Source: CAITSH01 sp945892985 (lineage in GTDB: Bacteria; Pseudomonadota; Gammaproteobacteria; Burkholderiales; SG8-39). From it: 36,363 bases of DNA. Made by a program: the position numbers and the translations under genes. The notes below the pieces were generated by a model. It was not told the origin of the DNA and made no database searches. It saw nothing but the letters and a program-made list of their open reading frames with translations. The stretch's first letter is position 1; every line of letters begins with the position of its first letter. The DNA lies in NCBI GenBank assembly GCA_945892985.1, contig CAMDDU010000045.1, positions 1 through 36,363 on the forward strand, written 5' to 3'. Positions 1-8,726 of the stretch are shown here, piece after piece.

Positions 1-2
1 AG

Positions 3-116
3 GGTGTTGCCACGAAATACCTCACCAACTACCTCGGATGGTTTAGAGTTCTCGACCGGTCGCCCCGCTTCAGCCCCGATCCCGCACGGTTGCTCACTCT
101 CGCGGTCAGAGCATGA
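3..116 (+). pseudogene. C-terminal end of a probable transposase (cut by window edge)
   Basis: An open frame enters from the left edge and stops with TGA at 114-116, giving about 37 residues that include ATKYLTNYLGWFRVLD. This aromatic-rich ending resembles the C-terminus of DDE transposases of the IS1595/ISXO2 kind, from memory of that family rather than an alignment. No downstream inverted repeat was recognised. It may be the end of an intact gene lying outside the window or a fragment; the family assignment is tentative. Confidence 0.4.
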
Positions 117-161
117 GTTCAACAACATCATTCGCTAAATGAGCCTATTAAAAAGAGTGGC

Positions 162-345
162 ATGAAAATAATCCGCGTCGCAGCCCTTGCGCTAAGCTTG
201 ATGCTCTCCGCCGGTGGCGCAGACGCGTAGCATGAAAAAAGCATTGAAGATGGGTTTCGCCACGCCAATAGCAATCGCAATTCCAATATTACCGGCGGCC
301 GCCGGCCGGCCTCCAACCTCCAAGCTTTACGAATGGGTGAATTAA
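162..345 (+). other. Two signal-peptide-like mini reading frames in otherwise empty DNA
   Basis: The stretch 117-382 holds no ordinary gene. ATG at 162 opens a 22-residue frame (MKIIRVAALALSLML then SAGGADA) that stops with TAG at 228-230, and looks like a secretion signal with nothing after it. ATG at 232 opens a 37-residue frame ending with TAA at 343-345. The first may be the 5' stub of a lost secreted-protein gene, for example a Bug protein, since such signals are common here. Either could also be chance. Confidence 0.25.
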
Positions 346-382
346 GCGCGCATTCGTCCGATAATGCTTCGCAGGAGCGAAA

Positions 383-1267
383 ATGACAGCCACCAGCCAC
401 GACCGCAGCCTTGAAGACCAGGGCAACATCATTGCCCTGGAGCACCTCAACGTGCAGATCGACGACCAGCGGCTTGCCACGCTGTTTTACATCGGCGCGC
501 TGGGCTTGACGCGCGATCCCTACATGAACGTCCTTGACACCAATATGTGGGTCAATGCCGGGTGTAACCAATTTCACCTTCCCACCGGCCGGCCGCAGGT
601 CCTGCGTGGCATCACCGGACTGGTGATGGCCGATCACGATGCCTTGCGCCAGCGCCTCGTGCGCATCGCGCCCAAGTTGGCTGCAACGGCGTTTTGCTGG
701 GCCGATGAGGGCGCGGATGTTGTGCTGACCTGCCCCTGGGGCAACCGCCTGCGCATACACCGCCCCGGGTCATCCTTCGGTCGCATGCAGCTTGGTCTTG
801 CTTACCTGGAGTTGTCGGTGCCCGTCGGTACGGCCGCCGCTATCGCGCAGTTTTATCGTTTGGCGCTGAGGGCGCCTGCCACGCTCCTTTCAGTCAGGGA
901 CCGGCCGGCGGCCAGGGTCAGGGTCGGCACGGACCAGCACCTGGTGTTTCGCGAAAGCGACGGGCCGCTTGCCGCTTACGACGGCCACCACATCGCCGTC
1001 TATGTCAGTGATTTTTCCGGCCCGCACGCGTGGCTTAAGGACCGGGGTGCGATTACCGAGGAGAGCAACGCCTTTCAGTATCGCTTCGAGACCATCATCG
1101 ACCCGGCTTCGGGGACGGAGTTGTTCCGCATCCAGCACGAGGTGCGCAGCCTGAGCCACCCCATGTTCACGCGCCAGTGGGGCCTGGTGAACCGCAATCC
1201 GGCGCAGACCGGGCAGGGCTACGACAGGGGGCGGGATGTCTATTACCCCGGCCCCGCCGCAAGCTAG
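383..1267 (+). CDS. VOC (glyoxalase/dioxygenase fold) family protein
   Basis: 294 residues with two VOC half-domains. The first opens with ALEHLNVQIDDQRLATLFY, the usual first strand and helix. The second ends with HHIAVYVSDF and a Glu-containing strand (GTELFRIQHEV), which can supply His and Glu metal ligands. The family covers glyoxalases, extradiol dioxygenases and isomerases that bind a divalent metal. The exact reaction is not evident. The gene converges on the old yellow enzyme gene. ATG at 383 follows AGGAGCGAAA, a good ribosome binding site. A ring-cleavage or isomerase role would fit the neighbourhood but is inference. Confidence 0.8.
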   Translation: MTATSHDRSLEDQGNIIALEHLNVQIDDQRLATLFYIGALGLTRDPYMNVLDTNMWVNAGCNQFHLPTGRPQVLRGITGLVMADHDALRQRLVRIAPKLAATAFCWADEGADVVLTCPWGNRLRIHRPGSSFGRMQLGLAYLELSVPVGTAAAIAQFYRLALRAPATLLSVRDRPAARVRVGTDQHLVFRESDGPLAAYDGHHIAVYVSDFSGPHAWLKDRGAITEESNAFQYRFETIIDPASGTELFRIQHEVRSLSHPMFTRQWGLVNRNPAQTGQGYDRGRDVYYPGPAAS

Positions 1268-1365
1268 GGATGCACTGCACAAGGGGATAAGCCCCGGATA
1301 TATCCGCCACTTCAGAGGGGCGCTTGTCCTGGGGCGCTCATGCGCAGGGCTTGATCAGTGCCTGC

Positions 1366-2541
1366 CTAGGCGTTTTCCGTTCCCGTGGGGTACAGCTGGC
1401 GTACCTCGTCCCGGCGGCGCAGCCACCATGCGTAGGTCTCTGGCAACAGCGCCAGCGGATCGGCGAGTCCAAGCTCCTTGGCCGCGTGGGCCGGCCAGTT
1501 CGGGTTCCACAGTAGTTCGCGCGCGAGGGCGACAAGGTCGCAGCGGCCCTCGGCGAGGTAGGCCTCGGCCTGCGCCGCCTGCGTGATCAGACCCACCGCC
1601 ATGGTGGCGATGCCCGCCTCGCGGCGGATGCGCTCGGCGAAGGGCACATGATAGCCGGGCACCCGTGGCACCACCGCAAGGGTCAGCGGTCCCTCGATGC
1701 CGCCCGAAGAGCAGTCGATGACATCAACGCCGCGCGCTTTCAGTTCGCCGGCCAGCAATACCGTATCGTCCAGGTCCCAGGCGCCGCCCTTGCCGTCGAC
1801 GCAGGATGAGCGAAAGAACAGGGGTTGCTCTTTGGGCCAGGCCGCACGCACGGCTTCCACGATCTCAAGGCAAAAGCGCATGCGGCCGTTAATATCGCCG
1901 CCGTAGGCGTCCTTGCGGTGATTGGTGATGGGCGACAGGAACTGCTGGATGATGTAACCGTGAGCGCCATGGATCTCGAGGATGTCAAAGCCGGCGTCGA
2001 GCGAGCGTTTGCACGCATCGACGTGGGCCTGTATCACGCGCTTGATATCGGTGTGGTCCATCTCTATGGGTATCGGGCCGCCCGGTTTTATTGGCACCGG
2101 GCTGGGCGCATAGCCGCGCCAGGGCGCCTTGCCTTGTTTTGCGTCCGCGTCGGTGAGCGGCGCGAAGCCATCCCAAGGCGCCCTGGTCGCGACCTTGCGC
2201 CCGGCATGTCCGAGTTGTATCGCGCTCAGCGCGCCCTGTTCGTGCAAAAAATCGGTGATGCGCCGCCAGGCGCGCACCTGTTCGTCGTTGTAAATGCCCG
2301 GGCAGGAGTAGGTCTTGCGCGCGAGTTCTTCTATCGAGGTTTCTTCCACGAAGACGATGCCGGCGCCGCCCATCGCAAATTTCCCCAGGTGCACCAGATG
2401 CCAGTCTGTGGGCGCACCGTCCTTGGCCAGGTATTGCGACATCGGCGAAACAACGATGCGGTTGCGCGCGGTCACGCCGCGCAATGTGATGGGTGTGAAA
2501 AGCTGAGGTGTGATCTGATTAGGTGCGGCGGGTGCTGTCAT
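1366..2541 (-). CDS. NADH:flavin oxidoreductase, old yellow enzyme family
   Basis: 391 residues, typical of the single-domain YqjM/OYE group. Visible are the N-terminal barrel start (LFTPITLRGVTARNRIVVSPMSQY), LGHAGRK near residue 111, the substrate-binding His pair in HGAHGYIIQQFLSP (H191 and H194), and DAYGGDINGRMRF. These FMN enzymes reduce activated C=C bonds of enones, enoates or nitro compounds using NAD(P)H. It has no iron-sulfur or second flavin domain, so it is not of the 2,4-dienoyl-CoA reductase type. It is divergent from the Bug gene at 2797, with a tandem-repeat array between them. The natural substrate is unknown; a role in aromatic or alicyclic catabolism is inferred from context. 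Confidence 0.92.
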   Translation of the reverse strand: MTAPAAPNQITPQLFTPITLRGVTARNRIVVSPMSQYLAKDGAPTDWHLVHLGKFAMGGAGIVFVEETSIEELARKTYSCPGIYNDEQVRAWRRITDFLHEQGALSAIQLGHAGRKVATRAPWDGFAPLTDADAKQGKAPWRGYAPSPVPIKPGGPIPIEMDHTDIKRVIQAHVDACKRSLDAGFDILEIHGAHGYIIQQFLSPITNHRKDAYGGDINGRMRFCLEIVEAVRAAWPKEQPLFFRSSCVDGKGGAWDLDDTVLLAGELKARGVDVIDCSSGGIEGPLTLAVVPRVPGYHVPFAERIRREAGIATMAVGLITQAAQAEAYLAEGRCDLVALARELLWNPNWPAHAAKELGLADPLALLPETYAWWLRRRDEVRQLYPTGTENA

Positions 2542-2676
2542 GGTTCGGGCGGGCTTTCAAAAACAGAGTGCAGGGCGGATAGGGGGGCAGGTTCACTGAA
2601 GGCCTGCGTGGCGCACAAGTGGCATCAGCACCACTATCATCGAAAACGCTACCGATATAATCGCTCACGCTTTACA

Positions 2677-2764
2677 ATCGGGACACATTCGGAACGCAAT
2701 CGGGACGCAATCGGGACGCAATCGGGACGCATTCGGGACGCATTCGGGACACATTAGGGACAGG
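2677..2764 (+). repeat. 11-bp direct tandem repeat, eight units
   Basis: Eight adjoining 11-bp units with consensus WTCGGGACGCA. Units 3 to 5 (2699-2731) are identical (ATCGGGACGCA), units 6 and 7 differ by one or two bases, and the outer units are more diverged. The array fills the space between the divergent old yellow enzyme gene and the Bug gene, ending 33 bp before the Bug ATG. The 11-bp period is close to one DNA helical turn, so the units face the same side of the helix. Confidence 0.9.
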
Positions 2765-2796
2765 TCAACAGCATCAAGTTCTCAGGGTACCTTAGC

Positions 2797-3789
2797 ATGA
2801 AAAATTCACAAGGTCTGCTTGCAGGTTTTGCACTTATGTTGTTGTGCGGCTCCGCCGCTTCGCAACCGGCCGGCAAAACGGCAGATGACTTTCCTTCCAA
2901 GCCGATCCGGCTGATCGTACCCTTCGCGCCAAGCGGCGTGTCGGACATCATTGGTCGCGTCATTGCAACAGGCATGGCCGAGGCGCTGGGACAGACCGTG
3001 GTGGTGGACAATCGCCCCGGGGCCAGCGGTTCAATCGGCTCGGATGCCGTGGCGCGCGCGGCGCCCGATGGCTATACGCTGCTGCTGTCGAGCCTGTCCA
3101 CCGTGGCGATTTCGCCTAATTTTTTGACCAGCGTGCCTTACGATCCGGTCAGGGACTTCACCGCCATCGGCGGCGTGGCCACCACGCCAAACATACTCGT
3201 CGTCAATCCGGAGTTGCCGGCCGCGTCCTTGTCGGAGCTGATCGGCTACGCCAAGGGCGCCGGCAAGGACAAGCTCAGCTTCGGTTCATCGGGCACAGGC
3301 AGCACCGGCCATTTGTCCGCCGAGGTGCTGCGCGTGGTGACCGGAATACAAATGAGCCACATCCCCTACAAGGCCTCGGCCCTGGCATTTCCCGATGTGA
3401 TTGCGGGGCGTGTGTCCATGGTATTTGATTCACTGCCCTCGACACTCAGTCATGTCAAATCGGGCAAAGTGCGGCCGATCGCGGTGGCGGCCTTGCGGCG
3501 TTCGGCCTTGCTGCCCGAGGTACCGACCTTTGCCGAGGCCGGCTTCCCCGGTGCGACGCTGTTGTTCTGGACGGGGCTTGAAGGGCCGCCCAACCTGCCC
3601 GAGCCCATCGTGCAAAAGCTCAATGCCGCATTGCGCAAGGTGCTTGCCGCTGGCAGCCTGCGCGAGCGCCTGATTACGCTGGGCGCGGATCCGCTGGTCA
3701 CGTCGCCGCAGGAATTCGCCGAGTTGCGGCGCGTCGATGTTGCCAGGGTTAAAAAGCTGATCAAGGACGCAGGCATAAAGACGGAATAA
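2797..3789 (+). CDS. Bug family tripartite tricarboxylate transporter substrate-binding protein
   Basis: 330 residues. A signal peptide (MKNSQGLLAGFALMLLCGSAASQPA) is followed by the Bug hallmarks: FPSKPIRLIVPFAPSG, VVDNRPGASGSIG, ARAAPDGYTLLL, and SHIPYKASA near the middle. Bug proteins bind small organic acids or amides in the periplasm and hand them to TctA/TctB-type membrane partners; neither partner is encoded here. It is divergent from the old yellow enzyme gene and ends 27 bp before the convergent LysR gene. The Shine-Dalgarno sequence is weak. The ligand cannot be predicted. Confidence 0.93.
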   Translation: MKNSQGLLAGFALMLLCGSAASQPAGKTADDFPSKPIRLIVPFAPSGVSDIIGRVIATGMAEALGQTVVVDNRPGASGSIGSDAVARAAPDGYTLLLSSLSTVAISPNFLTSVPYDPVRDFTAIGGVATTPNILVVNPELPAASLSELIGYAKGAGKDKLSFGSSGTGSTGHLSAEVLRVVTGIQMSHIPYKASALAFPDVIAGRVSMVFDSLPSTLSHVKSGKVRPIAVAALRRSALLPEVPTFAEAGFPGATLLFWTGLEGPPNLPEPIVQKLNAALRKVLAAGSLRERLITLGADPLVTSPQEFAELRRVDVARVKKLIKDAGIKTE

Positions 3790-3816
3790 AGCGCGGCGGC
3801 AGGGGGTGAGAAACGC

Positions 3817-4725
3817 TCATCGCTGGAACAGTTCTGCAAGCGTGGCGCGGAACCAGCGGTGTCCCGGATCGTGGTGGCAGCGCTCATGCCAGAACTGGCG
3901 TACAACCACCGGCGGCAGGTCAAAGGGCAGGGGCAAGGCCTTCAGTTCCGCCGCGTAGCCATAGGCGGTGGCCACTGATTTAGGCACCACGGCGATGAGG
4001 TCGCCGCGGGCGAGGATCATCGGCACGACGACGTAATGCGGAATGTGCAGCGCGATTTTGCGCTTTGACGCGCGCTTGCCGAGGGCGCGCTTGATCAGGC
4101 CGTCGACTTGCGCCGGCGCCGACACCGAAATCTGCCAGGCATCCATGAACTGCTCCATTCCGAGACGCCGACCGATCGTCGGGTGATCCTTTCGCATCAT
4201 GCAGATCATCGGCTCGTCGAACAGGTGTTGCTGGTGGAAGTCCTGCTGCATTGTCGGCAATTGACCGATAGCAAGGTCGGCCGGCCCCAGTTCGAGTGCA
4301 TCACGGTATTTTGTGCGTTCGGTTTGCATGGACACCAGGCTCAGGCCCGGTGCGACGGCTTTGATGTGGGCGATCAGGCGCGGCAGGAAAATCATTTCGG
4401 CGATGTCGGTCATGAGCAAGGTGAAGCAGCGTGTCGATGTGCGCGGATCGAAGCGTGTATCGCGTTCCAGGGCGATCTTGATCGAGCCGATGGCTTGTGA
4501 AACGGGACCCGCCAGCGTATGGGCGTAGGCGGTGGGTTCCATGCCGCGCGTGGTCCTGACGAAAAGCGGGTCGTTGCAGACTTTGCGCAGGCGTTGCAGG
4601 GCGTGGCTCATGGTCGATTGTGAGAGTCCCAACTGCGCCCCGGCGGCGGTAATATTGCCCTCGCGCATCACCGCGTCAAACACGCGCAGCAGGTTGAAGT
4701 CAAAGGTGTTGATATTCATTGTCAT
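3817..4725 (-). CDS. LysR family transcriptional regulator
   Basis: 302 residues. The N-terminal winged helix-turn-helix runs about residues 6-65 (FNLLRVFDAVMREGNITAAG, then LSQSTMSHALQRLR and DPLFVRTTRGMEPT). The rest matches a type 2 periplasmic-binding-like effector domain. It is transcribed away from the Bug-Rieske operon starting at 4857, the usual layout for a LysR regulator controlling a neighbouring catabolic operon with a pathway intermediate as inducer. An alternative start at 4719 (MNINTFDF) has better spacing to the AAGG at the 5' end. The target and inducer are inferred from position only. Confidence 0.92.
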   Translation of the reverse strand: MTMNINTFDFNLLRVFDAVMREGNITAAGAQLGLSQSTMSHALQRLRKVCNDPLFVRTTRGMEPTAYAHTLAGPVSQAIGSIKIALERDTRFDPRTSTRCFTLLMTDIAEMIFLPRLIAHIKAVAPGLSLVSMQTERTKYRDALELGPADLAIGQLPTMQQDFHQQHLFDEPMICMMRKDHPTIGRRLGMEQFMDAWQISVSAPAQVDGLIKRALGKRASKRKIALHIPHYVVVPMILARGDLIAVVPKSVATAYGYAAELKALPLPFDLPPVVVRQFWHERCHHDPGHRWFRATLAELFQR

Positions 4726-4856
4726 GCGCCTTATGCATATGAGATATGGTTACTATCGATTAGACACATTCTAACGCCACGCTTAACCTGCTCGCTCGCC
4801 ACCAACCATCAAAAGCGGAATGCCGTCATTTCCGCAATAACAAAAGGAGAAGTCAC
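4726..4856. promoter_or_regulatory. Divergent LysR-Bug control region
   Basis: 131 bp between the LysR gene and the Bug gene at 4857. It is more AT-rich than its surroundings around 4731-4772. A T-N11-A match lies at 4750-4762 (TTACTATCGATTA), with an ATCGAT core. LysR proteins usually bind T-N11-A sites in such divergent regions. Many sequences match this loose pattern, so the exact operator is a guess; the role of the region as a control region is the firmer part. Confidence 0.35.
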
Positions 4857-5822
4857 ATGCGAAAAATCGCATTGTTTGCGCTGGGTGCCGTGTCGCTGGT
4901 GAGTGCTGCCGCCGTGCAGGCCCAGTCCTTTCCAAACAAGCCTATCCGCATTATTGTGTCCACCGCACCCGGTGGCTCGCCCGATGTGTTGGCGCGCACG
5001 GTTGGCCAGAAACTTTCGGAGAACATGGGCCAGCAGGTCATTGTGGACAACCGTCCGGGCGCAGGCGGGCTGTTGTCCGCGGAGCTGGTCATGGCGGCGC
5101 AGGCGGATGGTTACACCCTGCTGATGGCCGATTCGTCGGTCGTCTCCATCAACCCGCATTTTCCGCGCAATGCATCTTTCGAGCCGCTCAAGCATCTGGT
5201 GCCGGTGAGTCTGTCGGCGACCTCGCCGCTCTACCTGATCGCCCATGCCGGCGCAGGTATTTCGAGCGTCAAGGAACTGATCGCGCTGGCCAAGGCCAAA
5301 CCGGGCCTGCTCTATGGCTCTGCCGGAAACGGCGGGGCGCACCACCTGGCGATGGAAGCGCTTAAATTGCAGGCGGGCTTGGAGATGAATCACGTTCCAT
5401 ACAAAGGCGGGGCACAAGTGGTTCCGGCGGTCATGTCCGGTGACGTCGTGGTCGCTTTCGCCGGACTTAACCTCGCTGGGCCGCAGGCCAAGGCTGGAAA
5501 AATCCGCATCCTCGCCTCCGCCACAGCCAAGCGCAGCGCCCTGTCACCGGAAGTCCCGACCATCGCCGAATCGGGGGTGCCGGGTTTTGAGCTGACGCCG
5601 ACATTGGGCTTTTTTGCACCGATAAAAACGCCGCGCGATATCGTCGAAAAACTCAACGCGGAGCTGATCAAGGCGGTCAAGTCGCCCGAGGTACAGCAGC
5701 GGCTTGCGGTGCTGGGCGTTGAGGGCGTGGGCATCAGCGCCGAGCAATATGCGGAAATCCTGCGGGAGGAAAACATCCAGTACGGCAAGCTCGTCAAGGC
5801 GACCGGCGCGCGGGTCGACTGA
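4857..5822 (+). CDS. Bug family substrate-binding protein, first gene of cluster 1
   Basis: 321 residues with signal peptide MRKIALFALGAVSLVSAAAV and cleavage near VQAQ. Conserved Bug segments are FPNKPIRIIVSTAPGGSPD, VIVDNRPGAGG, ADGYTLL, YGSAGNGGAHHLAME and HVPYKGGAQ. ATG at 4857 follows AAAAGGAGAAGTCAC, a strong ribosome binding site. It lies 41 bp upstream of the Rieske oxygenase gene on the same strand and is divergent from the LysR gene. It is therefore a good candidate for the periplasmic receptor of the cluster 1 substrate. No TctA/TctB membrane genes accompany it, so it would have to share partners encoded elsewhere. Confidence 0.93.
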   Translation: MRKIALFALGAVSLVSAAAVQAQSFPNKPIRIIVSTAPGGSPDVLARTVGQKLSENMGQQVIVDNRPGAGGLLSAELVMAAQADGYTLLMADSSVVSINPHFPRNASFEPLKHLVPVSLSATSPLYLIAHAGAGISSVKELIALAKAKPGLLYGSAGNGGAHHLAMEALKLQAGLEMNHVPYKGGAQVVPAVMSGDVVVAFAGLNLAGPQAKAGKIRILASATAKRSALSPEVPTIAESGVPGFELTPTLGFFAPIKTPRDIVEKLNAELIKAVKSPEVQQRLAVLGVEGVGISAEQYAEILREENIQYGKLVKATGARVD

Positions 5823-5863
5823 GGCGGGTCGGGCGCATCAAGGTCAATACGGAGACGGAGTTC

Positions 5864-7201
5864 ATGATCGATTTGTCCGAACAGCCCAACAACGAGTCCT
5901 ACGCCGCTTTTTTGCGCGAATTTCCACGCACCGAGCCGGCCACGCTTGGCGGCCAAATGCTGCGCCACTACTGGCACCCGCTTTGCCTGTCACGGGATCT
6001 GAAGGATCTGCCCTACCCCGTGCGCATGCTGGGCGAAGACCTGGTGGCCTATCGCGAACAGGACGGCAGCGTTAGCCTGCTCGGGGCGCGGTGCCCGCAT
6101 CGCTGTGCGTCGCTTGTCTACGGCCAGATCAAACCGGATGGGCTGGCCTGCTCCTACCACGGCTGGACATTCAACGGCCGCGGCCGCTGTGTCAGTACGC
6201 CGCTCGAACCACGCGACAGCATTCTGAAGGACGAGATCGCCCACCTGTGGTACCCGGCAAGGGAATGGGGCGGGTTTGTCTGGTGCTACATGGGGGCCGA
6301 CAAGGAAAACCCGCCGCCGCTGCCGAAAATTGACATTTTGACGCGGACCGACGGCGAGCTTGTCATCGAGCGCGGGGATTTTCGCCCCTATAGCTACCTT
6401 AATTTTGTCGAAAATTTCGTCGACATGGGCCATGTGTTCACGTTGCACATGCTGGTGCCGGGCAAGGTGCCCCCGGAGGTGGAACCGTACTGCGATATGT
6501 CCGTCTCGACCGACTGGCACAAGATCATCCACCGGTCCTTCGAGACCGACTTTGGCATAAAGAGCGTGCTGGTGCATGAAACAGCCGACCCGGAGCGAAA
6601 GTTCGTCAACACCTGGAGCTTCGCGCTGCCCTGCTATTGGCGCTTTGGCGGCATATCCGCCGGCCTGCCACCGGATTTCACCGACGACAGGCGGGAATCG
6701 GGCGGCATGTTGCGCATCATCGACGATACGCATTTTGAAATCATGCGTTACGCGCTGATACGCCCCGGCAATGTCCGCGCCACCTACATTCCGCGCTCAA
6801 GTGAGACCAGTCGCGGCCTGGCCGAGGGCATGCGCGGCCTGGTGGAGAAAAAAGACTACGACTACCGCCAGTACCCGGCCTGGGAGGGCAGGCCGCCGAC
6901 GGAGGACTATGTCATTCAGGAATCGCAAGGTGCCATTCCGCCGCGCCAACTGGAGCATCTGGGCAGCTCGGACGCGGGCGTTGCGCTGCTGCGGCGTATC
7001 TGGCGCAAGTCGATCGACAACGTCGCCAAGGGCAAAGCACCCAAGCAGGTCAAGACCTCGGCCGATGGCATCATCGAGGTCGACAGCTACAAAGGCTTTG
7101 CCAAGGCCTCCGAAGTCAAATTAGGGCCGGAAAACATGCCCTCTTCGAGGGGCGGCGTCGGCCTGATTCGTGATGCCTCGGGCAAGCTGGTCTTCGCCTG
7201 A
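5864..7201 (+). CDS. Rieske non-heme iron oxygenase, alpha subunit
   Basis: 445 residues. The Rieske [2Fe-2S] ligands are C77 and H79 (CPHR) and C96 and H99 (CSYH). The catalytic domain has NFVENFVDMGHVFTLH, giving bridging D187 and iron ligands H190 and H195. The arrangement and length resemble the phthalate/vanillate-type alpha-only oxygenases. It would dihydroxylate or O-demethylate an aromatic acid using electrons from a separate reductase, which is not in this window. It sits 41 bp after the Bug gene and 25 bp before the NTF2-fold gene. The ATG follows GGAGACGGAG. The substrate is unknown. Confidence 0.93.
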   Translation: MIDLSEQPNNESYAAFLREFPRTEPATLGGQMLRHYWHPLCLSRDLKDLPYPVRMLGEDLVAYREQDGSVSLLGARCPHRCASLVYGQIKPDGLACSYHGWTFNGRGRCVSTPLEPRDSILKDEIAHLWYPAREWGGFVWCYMGADKENPPPLPKIDILTRTDGELVIERGDFRPYSYLNFVENFVDMGHVFTLHMLVPGKVPPEVEPYCDMSVSTDWHKIIHRSFETDFGIKSVLVHETADPERKFVNTWSFALPCYWRFGGISAGLPPDFTDDRRESGGMLRIIDDTHFEIMRYALIRPGNVRATYIPRSSETSRGLAEGMRGLVEKKDYDYRQYPAWEGRPPTEDYVIQESQGAIPPRQLEHLGSSDAGVALLRRIWRKSIDNVAKGKAPKQVKTSADGIIEVDSYKGFAKASEVKLGPENMPSSRGGVGLIRDASGKLVFA

Positions 7202-7226
7202 TCGATTCATCCACTGAAAGCCAGAC

Positions 7227-7700
7227 ATGGACCGCGACGAAGAACGAAAAATAGAGTGGGACTGCAATCAACTGCTGCTCAAGTTCTACGGCTACCTCGA
7301 TGAAAAACGCTATGAGGAATTGGTCGCGCTGTTTGCCCTGGACGGTGTTTGGGTGCGGCTCGGGAAGGAGCTTGCCGGACATGCGGCGATTCTCGAGGCG
7401 ATGAAGGAGCGCGAGGACTGGATGACCGCCCATCTACTGAGCAATGTGCGCGTCGAGATCATCGCTGCGGAGCGCGCCGACACCACCCAGTACATCACGC
7501 TCTATCGCCATGAGGGTCTGGACGCGGCGGCGGGCCCCGGCCCGGTGGTGCTGCCGCTTGGCGTGTTGCGCCACAAGGACCAACTGGTGTGCGTGGACGG
7601 CGTGTGGAAATTCAAACGCAAGACCAGCCGCGCGATGATGGTCAACCGTGAGCGCGTGACCATTTACGACAAGCCCGGGGATAAGACGGCGGGCAAATGA
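7227..7700 (+). CDS. NTF2-fold (SnoaL-like) protein, possible oxygenase small subunit
   Basis: 157 residues with the NTF2-like pattern: an N-terminal helix pair (DCNQLLLKFYGYLDEKRYEEL), then VALFALDGVWVRLG, and a C-terminal strand ending VDGVWKFKRKTS. Small subunits of ring-hydroxylating oxygenases share this fold, and the gene directly follows the alpha subunit, so it could be a beta subunit. It is shorter than usual beta subunits and is equally compatible with a SnoaL-type isomerase, hydratase or lyase. The fold is the confident part; the function is inference. Confidence 0.75.
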   Translation: MDRDEERKIEWDCNQLLLKFYGYLDEKRYEELVALFALDGVWVRLGKELAGHAAILEAMKEREDWMTAHLLSNVRVEIIAAERADTTQYITLYRHEGLDAAAGPGPVVLPLGVLRHKDQLVCVDGVWKFKRKTSRAMMVNRERVTIYDKPGDKTAGK

Positions 7701-7739
7701 TTGATCAATCGACCTGCCTCATCAAAAAGGGAATACCCG

Positions 7740-8726
7740 ATGCTTAGTGCCAAAGACATCCGCGGCCTTTACGCCATCCTGCCCACGCCGGCCAAGCCCG
7801 GAGCCAATCGCACGGATGCGCTTGATACGGTCGACCTCGACGAGACCGCGCGCTTTGTCAATGCGCTGATTCGCGACGGCGCGGCGGGTGTGATCGCACT
7901 GGGCACGACGGGCGAGTGCGCCACGCTGTCGCGGCCCGACTACGAAGCCTTTGCCCGCTGCGTGGTTGAAACAGTGAACAAGCGCGTGCCGACCTTCATC
8001 GGGACGACGGCGCTTGGTGCGCACGAGGTGGCCAGCCGCATGAAGTTCATCCGTGGCTGCGGTGCCGATGGCACCCTGCTCGGGCTGCCGATGTGGCAGC
8101 CGCTCACCACCACCACTGCGGTGCGCTTTTACCGCGAAATGTCTGAATGCTTTCCCGATGTGGCCATCATGGTGTACGCCAACCAGCGCGCCTTTCGCTA
8201 CAGCTTCCCGCAGGAATTTTGGGAGGCGGTGTCGCGCGAGGCCCCCACTGTCGTGTCGGCCAAGCTGTCGCGGCCCAAGGACCTTGCGGCCCTGATCAAG
8301 GGCACGGGCGGGCGCATCAACATCATGCCCAATGAAATGACCGTGCATGAATTTTTTGCGCTTTCGCCCGACTCAACCACCGCCTGCTGGGCAACCGCCG
8401 CAGGCATGGGGCCGGCAGCGGTGATCGCGATGATGGACGCCGTGCTCAAGGGTGACAAGGCAGGCGTCGAGAGCATCGCCGCCCAAATCAGCTGGGCCAA
8501 CGAGCCGGTGAAGCCGATTTTTCGCGACCCGGAAGTGTTCGCGCAGTACAACATCCAGGTGGAAAAAACGCGCATCAACGCCGCCGGCTATTGCAACAGC
8601 GGACCGATACGCCCGCCCTACGACGACCTGCCCGAGCAGTATCGTGCGCCCTCGGTCGAGTGCGGCCAGCGCTGGGCGCAGTTGCATAAAAAGTTTTCTG
8701 ACGAGGCGGCGGCACGAAAAATATGA
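7740..8726 (+). CDS. DHDPS/NAL-family class I aldolase, NahE-like hydratase-aldolase
   Basis: 328 residues. The (beta/alpha)8 aldolase pattern includes ALGTTGECATLS (substrate carboxylate loop), VYANQRAF (Tyr near 136) and VVSAK, whose K165 should form the Schiff base with a 2-oxo acid. The IRGLYAILPTP start, TVDLDETAR, GLPMW and the RPPYDDLPEQYR and WAQLHKKFS tail agree with trans-o-hydroxybenzylidenepyruvate hydratase-aldolases (NahE/PhdJ) rather than DapA, and DapA is shorter. Such enzymes release pyruvate and an aldehyde from meta-cleavage products. ATG at 7740 follows AAAAAGGGAA; a TTG at 7701 is less likely. The stop overlaps the next start by 4 bp. Confidence 0.85.
   Translation: MLSAKDIRGLYAILPTPAKPGANRTDALDTVDLDETARFVNALIRDGAAGVIALGTTGECATLSRPDYEAFARCVVETVNKRVPTFIGTTALGAHEVASRMKFIRGCGADGTLLGLPMWQPLTTTTAVRFYREMSECFPDVAIMVYANQRAFRYSFPQEFWEAVSREAPTVVSAKLSRPKDLAALIKGTGGRINIMPNEMTVHEFFALSPDSTTACWATAAGMGPAAVIAMMDAVLKGDKAGVESIAAQISWANEPVKPIFRDPEVFAQYNIQVEKTRINAAGYCNSGPIRPPYDDLPEQYRAPSVECGQRWAQLHKKFSDEAAARKI

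Noticed and set aside
7701..7739. TTG start for the hydratase-aldolase at 7701
   Set aside because: It starts within the NTF2 gene's stop region without a ribosome site, while ATG 7740 has AAAAAGGGAA upstream and matches the family start.
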